Below, piece by piece: positions 57,359 to 64,000 of a stretch of DNA of 64,000 bases (its first letter is position 1; every line of letters starts with the position of its first letter). Position numbers and translations under genes: made by a program. The notes below the pieces were generated by a model, which made no database searches, was not told where the DNA came from, and saw only the letters and a list, made by a program, of their open reading frames with translations. Source of the DNA: Archangium violaceum (GTDB taxonomy: Bacteria > Myxococcota > Myxococcia > Myxococcales > Myxococcaceae); the NCBI RefSeq assembly GCF_016887565.1, contig NZ_CP069396.1, forward strand, positions 7,608,001 to 7,672,000, read 5' to 3'.

Positions 57359-57895
57359 TCACTTCACCTCCAGGGCGACCGCGCCCTTCGTGCTGAAGAC
57401 CACTCCCGAGTCCACCATCGCGTCACGCAGCGCCATGCCGAGCGCCTTGAAGGCCGCCTCCGTCACGTGGTGGCTGTCCTTGCCGCGCAGGATGCGCAGG
57501 TGCAGCGTCACCCGCGCGTGCTCGCAGAACGAGCGCATCACGTGCTCGTACAGCTTGTTGCGCAGCGGACCCCGGTAATAGAAGCGCCCGCCCACGTCGA
57601 TGCACGCCTGCACCAGCGCGTCGTCCATGGGGATGGTGCGCTCGCCGTAGCGGGCCGCGGTGGCCGGAATCACCTTCTGCACCGCCGCGCCCAGGGTAAT
57701 GGCCACGTCCTCCATCAGGTGGTGCCGGAGGTCGCCCCGCGCGTGCAGCGTCAGGTCCAGGCCCGCGTAGCGCGCGAAGGTGGACAGCATGTGATCGAAG
57801 AAGGGCAGGCCCGTGTCCACCTTGGTGGTTCCCTTGCCCAGGGCGATCTCCACGGTGACCTTGGTCTCCTTCGTCTCCCGAACGATCGTCGTCAT
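57359..57895 (-). CDS. hisB: Imidazoleglycerol-phosphate dehydratase (monofunctional)
   Basis: 178-aa dehydratase with the two Mn-binding motifs FFDHMLSTFARY and HHLMEDVAITLG, the repeat of which comes later as HARVTLHLRILRGKDSHHVTEAAFKALG. There is no N-terminal phosphatase domain, so a separate histidinol-phosphatase is needed; the IMPase-type hisN two genes downstream fits. Its ATG overlaps the hisA stop by four bases. Confidence 0.97.
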   Translation of the reverse strand: MTTIVRETKETKVTVEIALGKGTTKVDTGLPFFDHMLSTFARYAGLDLTLHARGDLRHHLMEDVAITLGAAVQKVIPATAARYGERTIPMDDALVQACIDVGGRFYYRGPLRNKLYEHVMRSFCEHARVTLHLRILRGKDSHHVTEAAFKALGMALRDAMVDSGVVFSTKGAVALEVK

Positions 57896-58605
57896 ACGAA
57901 CTCCCGCGCCACTTCGGCCGCATCCAGCTTGCCCGTGTACAGCGCCATGCCGATGACCGCGCCGAAAGCCCCCACGCGCCCGAGGGCCCGCAGGTCCTCC
58001 AGCGTCGTCACGCCACCCGAGGCCAGCAGCGGATGGCGGCTCGAGCGAGCCACCTCCTCCATCAGCGGCAGGTCCACGCCCTCCATCTGCCCCTCCTTGT
58101 GCACCGCTGTCACCAGCAGGCCTCCCAGGGGCAGGGGCTCCAGGGTCCGCAGCACCTGGGCGATGTCCCGGGAGCTGCCCGCCGTCCAGCCGCGCGTCAA
58201 CACCTCACGGCCCTTCACGTCCGCGGCCACCACGACCCGGCCCGGGAAGCGCTCGGCCACCTCGCGCAGCCACTCCGCGTCCTCGATGGCCTTCGTGCCC
58301 ACCACCACGTAGGAGGCGCCCAGTGCGAGCAGCGCCTCCACCTTGGACGTGCTCCGCACGCCACCACCCACCGAGAAGGCCAGTCCCTGCTCGTGGCTCA
58401 GCAGCGTCCCGATGGGACCCTCGTTGGAGCCCTTGCCCAACGCGGCGTCCAGATCCACCACGTGGAAGCTCTTGAAGCCGTACGAGCGCCAACGCTTCAG
58501 CGCGTCCAGCGGATCCTTCACCCGCACCCGCTCGTCGGCATACGAACCGCCCACCAGTTGCACGCAGGCGCCCTCGCGCAGGTCGATGGCAGGAATGGCG
58601 ATCAC
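57892..58605 (-). CDS. hisA: ProFAR isomerase
   Basis: TIM-barrel isomerase of 237 aa. The catalytic Asp pair lies in AIDLREG (near residue 8) and the later GWTAGSS strand, with phosphate loops SVGGGVRS and LLASGGVT. The start is GTG 58605 with GGAGG upstream, overlapping the hisH stop by four bases (GTGA). Confidence 0.95.
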   Translation of the reverse strand: MIAIPAIDLREGACVQLVGGSYADERVRVKDPLDALKRWRSYGFKSFHVVDLDAALGKGSNEGPIGTLLSHEQGLAFSVGGGVRSTSKVEALLALGASYVVVGTKAIEDAEWLREVAERFPGRVVVAADVKGREVLTRGWTAGSSRDIAQVLRTLEPLPLGGLLVTAVHKEGQMEGVDLPLMEEVARSSRHPLLASGGVTTLEDLRALGRVGAFGAVIGMALYTGKLDAAEVAREFV

Positions 58606-59195
58606 TTGCGCACCTCCTCGAGGAAGGCCTGCAGGAAACGCACACCCGCCCCTGAGCTCTTCTCCGGGTGGAACTGCAAACCGAGCACCTTCCCGCGCCG
58701 CACCGACGCCGGGAAACGGTCCTCCTCGTGCGTCGTCCAGCCCACCACCACCCCGGGCTCCTCGGCGCGGCAGACGTAGCTGTGCGCGTAGTAGACGGTG
58801 TCCAGCTTCGCGCTCCGCAGCGCGGTGTCCTCCTCCACCGAGTTCCACCCGATGTGAGGCACGTGCCGGGCGCGCAGCTTCGTCACCCGGCCGCGGAAGA
58901 GGCCCAGACCCTGGCCCCCACCCTCGTCGCTCGTGTCGAACATCAGCTGCATGCCCAGACAGATGCCGAGGCACGGCAGGCCATCCAACACCGCGCGCCG
59001 CATCTGTTCGCGCCCCGGCTCCATCCGAGCCGCCGCCGCGCCGAATGCGCCCACTCCCGGCAGCACCAGCACGTCCGTGTCCAGCGCCCGCACCGGATCC
59101 TCCTGCACGCGCACCTCCACGTCCGGCGTCGTGGCCAATGCCTTGGCCAACGAGTGCAGGTTGCCCGCTCCATAGTCGAACAGCGTCACTCTCAC
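58602..59195 (-). CDS. hisH: Imidazole glycerol phosphate synthase glutaminase subunit
   Basis: Class I glutamine amidotransferase of 197 aa that channels ammonia to HisF. The catalytic triad is present: Cys in GICLGMQLM, and His and Glu in FHPEKS. GAGN near the N-terminus and PHIGWN are also conserved. The start is GTG 59195, overlapping the hisC stop by four bases. It is separated from its partner hisF by hisA and hisB. Confidence 0.95.
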   Translation of the reverse strand: MRVTLFDYGAGNLHSLAKALATTPDVEVRVQEDPVRALDTDVLVLPGVGAFGAAAARMEPGREQMRRAVLDGLPCLGICLGMQLMFDTSDEGGGQGLGLFRGRVTKLRARHVPHIGWNSVEEDTALRSAKLDTVYYAHSYVCRAEEPGVVVGWTTHEEDRFPASVRRGKVLGLQFHPEKSSGAGVRFLQAFLEEVRK

Positions 59196-60232
59196 GGCAG
59201 AGCCTCCCGCAGCGCTCCGAGCGCCGCCTCCATCATGGTCCACGGGCCGCATCCGATCCGGAGCGCGTCCCCGATTCCCGTCAGTCCCTGGAACGCCCGC
59301 ACATTCACGTCCCGCTGCCGCATCCGCTCCGCCACCGCGGGCGCTCCGGCCAGCGGCACCAGCACGAAGTTGCCCTCGGACGGCAGTGGCTCGAGTCCCA
59401 GCTTCCCGAGCTCGGCCTCCAGCCGTGCACGGATGGCCAGGGACTCCGCCGCCCGCGCCTTCATCCACTCCACGTCCTGCGTCAGCGCCACGGCCGCCAG
59501 CCGCTCGGACAGGCCCGTGACCTTGTACGGGCCCCGGGCCTTCTCCACCTCGGTCACCAGCGTGGCGTGGCCCACCGCGTAGCCCACCCGCATGCCCGCC
59601 AGACCGAAGGCCTTGGACAGGGTGCGAGTCACCAGCACGTTGGGCCGCGTGCGCGCCAGATCCAGGAAGCTCTCCCGGGCAAACTCGGCATAGGCCTCGT
59701 CGATCAGCACGACGCCGGACGCGTTGTCCACCAGGCGCTCCATCGAGGCCCGGGGGATGACCGTCCCCGTGGGGTTGTTGGGGGTGCAGACGTAGATGAG
59801 CTTCGCCCGGGTGGCCAGCAGCCCGTCCACGTCGATGTCGTAGTCCGGCCGGAGCGGCACCGGGAGAGCCCGCAGGGCGTTCACCTTCGAGAGGTAGGGC
59901 ACCATCACGAAGGTGGGCTCCTGGAAGGCCAGGGCATCCCCCGGCTCCAGGAAGGCCCGGAGGGCGCTGTCGATGACGTCATCCGAGCCGCACCCGGTCG
60001 TGACCTGCGCGGGCTCCATCCCCGTGTACGCGGCCACGGCCTGCCGGAGGTCCGGCGCATAGCCCGTGGGGTAGCGGCTGGCCAGGGAGGCCGTCGCCTC
60101 GCGCAGGGCACGCTCGGCGGCCGGAGGCATGCCGAACAGGTTGGTGTTGTCGCTCAGGTCCACGCTGCACTTCAGCTTGGAGGGCGAGTACAGGCGGATG
60201 TCCGCGAAGGAGGCGCGCGAGGGCAGGCTCAT
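59192..60232 (-). CDS. hisC: Histidinol-phosphate aminotransferase
   Basis: PLP-dependent fold-type I aminotransferase of 346 aa. The PLP Lys lies in TRTLSKAFGLAGMRVGY. The CTPNNPTGT loop, VLIDEAYAEF and the C-terminal ALRIGCGP phosphate-binding Arg are present. Its ATG overlaps the hisD stop by four bases, and its position in the his operon supports the substrate assignment. Confidence 0.95.
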   Translation of the reverse strand: MSLPSRASFADIRLYSPSKLKCSVDLSDNTNLFGMPPAAERALREATASLASRYPTGYAPDLRQAVAAYTGMEPAQVTTGCGSDDVIDSALRAFLEPGDALAFQEPTFVMVPYLSKVNALRALPVPLRPDYDIDVDGLLATRAKLIYVCTPNNPTGTVIPRASMERLVDNASGVVLIDEAYAEFARESFLDLARTRPNVLVTRTLSKAFGLAGMRVGYAVGHATLVTEVEKARGPYKVTGLSERLAAVALTQDVEWMKARAAESLAIRARLEAELGKLGLEPLPSEGNFVLVPLAGAPAVAERMRQRDVNVRAFQGLTGIGDALRIGCGPWTMMEAALGALREALP

Positions 60233-61530
60233 GACTTCCTCCAGCCGCGAGCGGCATCCGCGTGGGCGAAGAGTCCCTCACTGTCGGCCAGCAGGCCCAC
60301 GTCGTCGGCGAGCCGAGCCGCCGCGTCGCGCGTCACGCGCTGGTACGTGGTCCACCGGTAGAAGTCGAGCACGCTCAGCCCCGAGTACGCACGGGCCAGG
60401 CCGGCGGTGGGCAGCACGTGGTTGGCTCCCGTCATGTAGTCGCCGTAGGCCACCGAGGCGTACTGGCCCACGAACACCGTGCCCGCGTTGCGCGCCTTGG
60501 GAAGGTCCGCCAGCGGCGACGTGGTGGCGATGAGCAGGTGCTCGGGAGCGAAGTCCGCCACGAAGGGCCAGGCCTCCTCCAGCGAGTCCACGCTCAGCAC
60601 GGCGCCCCGGTCGCTCAGGGCCCGCGTAACGATCTCCTGACGCTTCGCCCGCGCCGACGCCCGTCCCACCGCCGCGGCCACCGCGTCCGCGAACACATCG
60701 CCCACCGCCACCGTCACGCAGCAGGCGTCCGGATCGTGCTCGGCCTGGGCCAGCATCTCCCGCGCCACCGCCTCGGGGTCCGCCGAGCTGTCCGCGACCA
60801 CGAGGATCTCGCTCGGACCCGCCGGCGCGTCGATGGCCACCGCGTCCACTACCTGCAGCTTGGCCGCGGCCACGTAGGCGTTGCCGGGGCCGACGATGCG
60901 GTCCACCCGAGGCACGCTCTCGGTGCCGTAGGCCATGGCCGCCACCGCCCCCGCTCCACCGAGGGCGAAGACGCGGTCCGCGCCGGCCAGCGCCGCCGCC
61001 GCCAGTACGCCCGCCGAGGGCCTGCCATCCGGGCCGGGCGGCGAGCAGACGATGACCTCGCCCACCCCGGCCACCTTCGCCGGCACCACGCCCATGAGCA
61101 CGCTGCTCGGGTACACGGCGCGGCCACCCGGCGCGTACACGCCCACGCGCCCGAGCGGATCCGGCCGGCGTCCGACGATGATGCCCGGCTCCGTCTCCAC
61201 CTCGGTGGCCTGGGGCTTCTGCGCCGCGTGTGCCTGGGTGATGTTGCGCGCCGCGCGGGCCAGTGCGTCCCGCAGCTTCGGCTCCAGCGAGGCCAGCGCC
61301 GCCTCGCACACCGAGCGCGGAACCTCGAGCGACTTCAGCTCCGCGCGGTCGAACTCGCGCGCCATGTCGCGCAGGGCCTTGTCTCCGTCCCGGCGCACGC
61401 GGGCGATGATGTCCGCGGTGCGCTGGGCAACGCGGGTGTCCGACCCGCCCGTGCGGTCCAGCAGACGACGGCGAGCCTCGGGGGACAGCTCCTTCAGACG
61501 CCCCCGGTACTTGAGGGTGGGAGCGCTCAC
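60229..61530 (-). CDS. hisD: Histidinol dehydrogenase
   Basis: NAD- and zinc-dependent enzyme of 433 aa that completes histidine synthesis by two oxidations of histidinol. Conserved segments include GVYAPGGRAVYPSSVLM, DAPAGPSEILV, the zinc-binding AQAEHDPDA and the catalytic FAPEHLL, with TGANHVLPT near the end. Its ATG overlaps the hisG stop by four bases. Confidence 0.97.
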   Translation of the reverse strand: MSAPTLKYRGRLKELSPEARRRLLDRTGGSDTRVAQRTADIIARVRRDGDKALRDMAREFDRAELKSLEVPRSVCEAALASLEPKLRDALARAARNITQAHAAQKPQATEVETEPGIIVGRRPDPLGRVGVYAPGGRAVYPSSVLMGVVPAKVAGVGEVIVCSPPGPDGRPSAGVLAAAALAGADRVFALGGAGAVAAMAYGTESVPRVDRIVGPGNAYVAAAKLQVVDAVAIDAPAGPSEILVVADSSADPEAVAREMLAQAEHDPDACCVTVAVGDVFADAVAAAVGRASARAKRQEIVTRALSDRGAVLSVDSLEEAWPFVADFAPEHLLIATTSPLADLPKARNAGTVFVGQYASVAYGDYMTGANHVLPTAGLARAYSGLSVLDFYRWTTYQRVTRDAAARLADDVGLLADSEGLFAHADAARGWRKS

Positions 61531-62381
61531 GGCATCAGCCTCTCGATTCGGGTGACGAGGATGCCCTCGCAGCCCAGGTTCTTCAGGGCGGCTATGGTGC
61601 GGTAGATGCTCTTGGCGGGCACCACGGCGTGCACGGCCACGAAGTCACCGCCCTGCACATCCACCACGGTGGGGCCATTGAGGCCCGGCAGCACCTCGCG
61701 CACATTGGGCAGCACACCGCGCGGCACGTTGGCCATCAGGTAGCGCCTGCCCCGGGCCGCCAGCACCGAGCCCAGCGCCTGCCGCAACTCATCCAGCTTC
61801 GCGGCCGCCTCGGGCGCGTGGCCCTTGCGAGCGATCAGCCGCGCGCTCGACTGGACCACCGTTCCCACCTCACGCAGACCGTTCATCTTGAGCGTGGAGC
61901 CCGTGGACGTCAGGTCCACGATGATGTCCGCGATGCCCAGGTGCGGGGCGATCTCCGTGGCGCCCGAGACCGGCACCACCGTCACCCGATGGCCTCGCTT
62001 CGTGAAGAACTCCTGCGTCAGCCGCGTGAAGGACGAGGCCACGCGCACCCCGTCCTGGATGTCCTCGAGCTTCTGGATGCCGCTCTCCTCGCGGGCGGCC
62101 ACCACCAACCGGCACTTGCCGAACTCCAGGTCCATCAGAAGCTCCAGCTCGCGGCCGGACTCACAGACCAGGTCCCACCCGGTGACGCCCGCGTCCGCCG
62201 CGCCATCCGCGACGAACTCGGGAATGTCCTGGGCGCGCACGAAGATGGCCTCGAACTCGCCGCCGAGCGACGCGGTGAGGGCACGTTCTCCTCGAACGCG
62301 GACCTCCAGGCCGGCATCGTTGAACAGCTCACGGACCTCTTCGGAGAGACGGCCTTTGTTGGGCAGGGCGATTTTCAGCAT
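61527..62381 (-). CDS. hisG: ATP phosphoribosyltransferase (long form)
   Basis: First and feedback-regulated enzyme of histidine synthesis, 284 aa, so the long form with a C-terminal regulatory domain rather than the HisZ-dependent short form. The segments LPNKGRLSEEV, GVTGWDLV, RVASSFTRLTQEFF and DIIVDLTSTGSTLKMNGL (PRPP-binding) are conserved. The start ATG 62381 begins directly with MLKIALPNKG. Upstream lie an intrinsic terminator and a His-rich leader peptide, so expression is probably set by attenuation. Confidence 0.96.
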   Translation of the reverse strand: MLKIALPNKGRLSEEVRELFNDAGLEVRVRGERALTASLGGEFEAIFVRAQDIPEFVADGAADAGVTGWDLVCESGRELELLMDLEFGKCRLVVAAREESGIQKLEDIQDGVRVASSFTRLTQEFFTKRGHRVTVVPVSGATEIAPHLGIADIIVDLTSTGSTLKMNGLREVGTVVQSSARLIARKGHAPEAAAKLDELRQALGSVLAARGRRYLMANVPRGVLPNVREVLPGLNGPTVVDVQGGDFVAVHAVVPAKSIYRTIAALKNLGCEGILVTRIERLMP

Positions 62382-62421
62382 CTGAGTACTCGGTAGGTGG
62401 GGGGGGACGGGCCCGGAAACG

Positions 62422-62451
62422 AAAAAAGCCCGTCCTGGGTGGGACGGGCTT
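62422..62451 (-). terminator. his leader intrinsic terminator (attenuator)
   Basis: On the minus strand, AAGCCCGTCC pairs perfectly with GGACGGGCTT (10 bp, 6-base loop; arms 62442-62451 and 62426-62435) and a U-run follows (A-run 62422-62427 on the plus strand). It lies between the leader-peptide stop and hisG. The upstream GACGGG (62523-62528 on the plus strand as CCCGTC) could pair with the first arm as an antiterminator. Confidence 0.8.
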
Positions 62452-62486
62452 CCGTTCACTGCTGCGTTTGCTTCGGGGGGCGTCTC

Positions 62487-62579
62487 TTACGCGTTCACCC
62501 GGGCATGCGCATGGCGAGCGGTCCCGTCAGGGGGCCGATGATGATGCGCGGGGTGATGGTGGATGGACGCGAAACGCAC
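62487..62579 (-). CDS. hisL: Candidate histidine operon leader peptide
   Basis: Short open frame of 30 codons from GTG 62579 (AAGAG just upstream) to TAA 62487. It encodes eight His: HHH at codons 7-9, HHH at 12-14, and single His at 23 and 25. An in-frame ATG at 62609 would lengthen it to 40 codons. It is followed by the terminator at 62422-62451 and then hisG. This is the arrangement of classical his attenuation: stalling at His codons when charged tRNA-His is scarce would prevent the terminator from forming. It was found by reading the minus strand; it is too short for ordinary gene calling. Confidence 0.75.
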   Translation of the reverse strand: MRFASIHHHPAHHHRPPDGTARHAHARVNA

Positions 62580-62752
62580 GGTACTCTTAGGTAGCGGAAA
62601 GACCCCCATGCCGTCAACCCAACCGTTTCCCCCTCTGCTGGGCCGCCAGGGGGGCCTTTCCGACACCCGGGTACCCGTCCAAGCGACCGTCGACCTCGAA
62701 AAACCTCGTTGGGTTGGCCTTCTGGAGCCCGATCCTCCTAGAATCGCTCGCC

Positions 62753-64000
62753 GTGGAAGCCATTCCTCCCGTACCTCCCCGGATCCTCATCGTCGACGAC
62801 GACGATTCCGTGCGCGACGTCATCTCCGTCCTCCTCAGGGAGGAGGGATACAACTGCGTGGTGGCCAGTGGCGCCGAAATGGCCCTGGACATCGCCGGTC
62901 AGGAAGAGACGCCGCTTGTCATCAGCGACATGAAGATGCCGGGCAAGGATGGCCTGTGGCTGCTCGAGCAGCTGCGCGAGCGCTATCCGGACACCTCGGT
63001 CATCATGCTCACCGGCTACGGTGACACCGAATCCGCCGTGGATTGCCTGCGGCGCGGCGCGGTGGACTACCTGCTCAAGCCACCCAAGCTGACGGACCTC
63101 ATCCGCGCCATCGAGCGGGCGCTCGCCAAGCGGCGCATCGAGCTGGCCCGCAAGCGCTACCAGAAGAAGCTGGAGCGCAAGGTGCGTGACCGCACGACCG
63201 AGCTGCGCAACGCGCTCCGGGACATCGCCAACACCTACCAGTCCACCCTGCTGGCGCTGGTGGCGGCCCTGGACGCCCGCGAGCACGAGACGTCGGACCA
63301 CTCGCAGCGCGTGGTGCGCTACACCAGCGCCATCGCCGAGCGCATGGGCATCAAGGGCCCGGAGCTCGAGGAGATCGGCCGCGGCGCGCTCCTGCACGAC
63401 ATCGGGAAGATTGGCGTGCCCGACGCCGTGCTGCTCAAGCCGGGCAAGCTGACCCCGGAAGAGTGGCAGGAGATGCGCAAGCACCCGGACATCGGCTTCC
63501 AGATGATCCAGAACATCCCCTTCCTGGCCACGCCGGCGCAGATCGTGCTGTCGCACCAGGAGCGCTGGGATGGTCAGGGCTACCCGCGCAACCTCCGGGG
63601 CCAGGAGATCCACATCGGCGCGCGCATCTTCGCCGTGGCGGACACCCTGGACGCGATGACGAGCGACCGGCCCTATCGCAAGGGCACCACCTTCGCCAAT
63701 GCCATCGCGGAGATCACCCGCTGTGCCGGCACCCAGTTCGACCGCGAGGTCGTCCGTGCCTTCCTGGATATCGGTGAGCAGGCGCTCATCAAGATCAAGG
63801 AGGACATGCACAACCGGAAGCTGACGTTGGTGCAGGCGGAGGCGCAGGCCCAGGAGGCCGAGGCCACCCTCGCGCGGCTCAGCGACGATCTGGACGACAT
63901 GGACCAGACCATCCCGGGCCCTGGAGGCCCCCCGAGCAGCCCTGGTCCCACGCCACGCGCCGCGCCCACCCCCGCCGCTCCCGTTTCCAGCCCGGCGGTG
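62753..64000 (+). CDS. Response regulator with HD-GYP phosphodiesterase domain (partial, runs off the window)
   Basis: At least 415 residues, open at the window end. A receiver domain (about 9-125) has the phospho-acceptor Asp59 (ISDMKMPG), acidic residues DDDD at 15-18 and the switch Lys in KPPKL. A coiled-coil linker (about 125-165) leads to the HD-GYP domain (about 168-350). This has His215-Asp216 in LLHDIGKIG, the KHPDIGF segment and HQERWDGQGYP, a full metal-binding set, so cyclic-di-GMP hydrolysis is likely. The tail is Pro/Ser-rich. GTG 62753 is chosen; there is no ribosome site, and a TAGAAT -10-like hexamer at 62739-62744 suggests a leaderless start. Confidence 0.88.
   Translation, partial: MEAIPPVPPRILIVDDDDSVRDVISVLLREEGYNCVVASGAEMALDIAGQEETPLVISDMKMPGKDGLWLLEQLRERYPDTSVIMLTGYGDTESAVDCLRRGAVDYLLKPPKLTDLIRAIERALAKRRIELARKRYQKKLERKVRDRTTELRNALRDIANTYQSTLLALVAALDAREHETSDHSQRVVRYTSAIAERMGIKGPELEEIGRGALLHDIGKIGVPDAVLLKPGKLTPEEWQEMRKHPDIGFQMIQNIPFLATPAQIVLSHQERWDGQGYPRNLRGQEIHIGARIFAVADTLDAMTSDRPYRKGTTFANAIAEITRCAGTQFDREVVRAFLDIGEQALIKIKEDMHNRKLTLVQAEAQAQEAEATLARLSDDLDDMDQTIPGPGGPPSSPGPTPRAAPTPAAPVSSPAV

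Noticed and set aside
62588-62617. TTGACG-N18-TACCTA as the his operon promoter
   Set aside because: The -10 hexamer is poor and the predicted start would fall almost on the leader GTG. Without transcript data it is too weak to list as a feature.

Overview
The window looks like a chromosomal segment of a cellulolytic myxobacterium, most likely Cystobacterineae (Archangium/Cystobacter-like). This is inferred from the very high GC with GC-ending codons, many GTG/TTG starts, abundant secreted kelch/BNR/beta-propeller proteins, a multi-PAS histidine kinase, an HD-GYP regulator, and Lys/Ala- and Arg-rich extensions on RNA/DNA-binding proteins. No rRNA, tRNA, CRISPR array, prophage or insertion sequence was recognised.

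Region 1 (7-15800) is a self-contained cellulose-utilisation locus. On the minus strand lie a GH48 exocellulase, a processive-type GH9 endoglucanase and an AA10 lytic polysaccharide monooxygenase (LPMO), all secreted and all carrying cellulose-binding modules. Upstream of them, in the same direction, is a sugar ABC importer (binding protein, two permeases, MsmK/UgpC-type ATPase). Divergent from the importer are an intracellular GH1 beta-glucosidase, a LacI-family repressor and a second LPMO with a GbpA-like module. The apparent logic is extracellular oxidative and hydrolytic attack, import of cello-oligosaccharides, cytoplasmic cleavage to glucose, and LacI control. Two copies of a 16-bp LacI-type operator flank the importer/GH1 divergent promoter. 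The cellulase promoter region lacks that operator and instead has three 23-bp-spaced repeats.

Region 2 (15816-33433) is accessory. It holds a secreted M14 carboxypeptidase, an ADP-ribosylglycohydrolase, a five-PAS histidine kinase, a beta-propeller lipoprotein, a choloylglycine-hydrolase-type Ntn amidase, a TetR regulator divergent from an NmrA-like reductase with clear palindromic operators, a kelch lipoprotein coupled to a small secreted protein, a mercaptopyruvate sulfurtransferase, an RluA-like protein with an altered catalytic motif, and a secreted PL7 alginate lyase with duplicated binding modules.

Region 3 (33443-53660) is mostly housekeeping with unusual architectures. It holds RNase R with an Arg-rich N-terminal region and a histone-H1-like tail, a histone-H1-like mosaic protein, MoeA, RibA, a metallo-beta-lactamase-fold hydrolase, a LipB-Nudix fusion, a TPR/ClpX-zinc-finger ATPase, 2-oxoacid dehydrogenase E2, LipA, a DUF72 protein, dihydrolipoamide dehydrogenase, three envelope or secreted proteins and a second RNase II-family protein lacking one active-site Asp. 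Three copies of a short palindromic repeat (REP-like) are scattered here, one inside a coding sequence.

Region 4 (53663-64000) has a secreted PI-PLC-like protein and a compact nine-gene histidine operon (hisG-D-C-H-A-B-F-N-IE, minus strand) in which nearly all genes overlap or abut. It is preceded by a previously unmarked short gene for a His-rich leader peptide and an intrinsic terminator, the layout of transcription attenuation. The window ends inside a response regulator with an HD-GYP domain.
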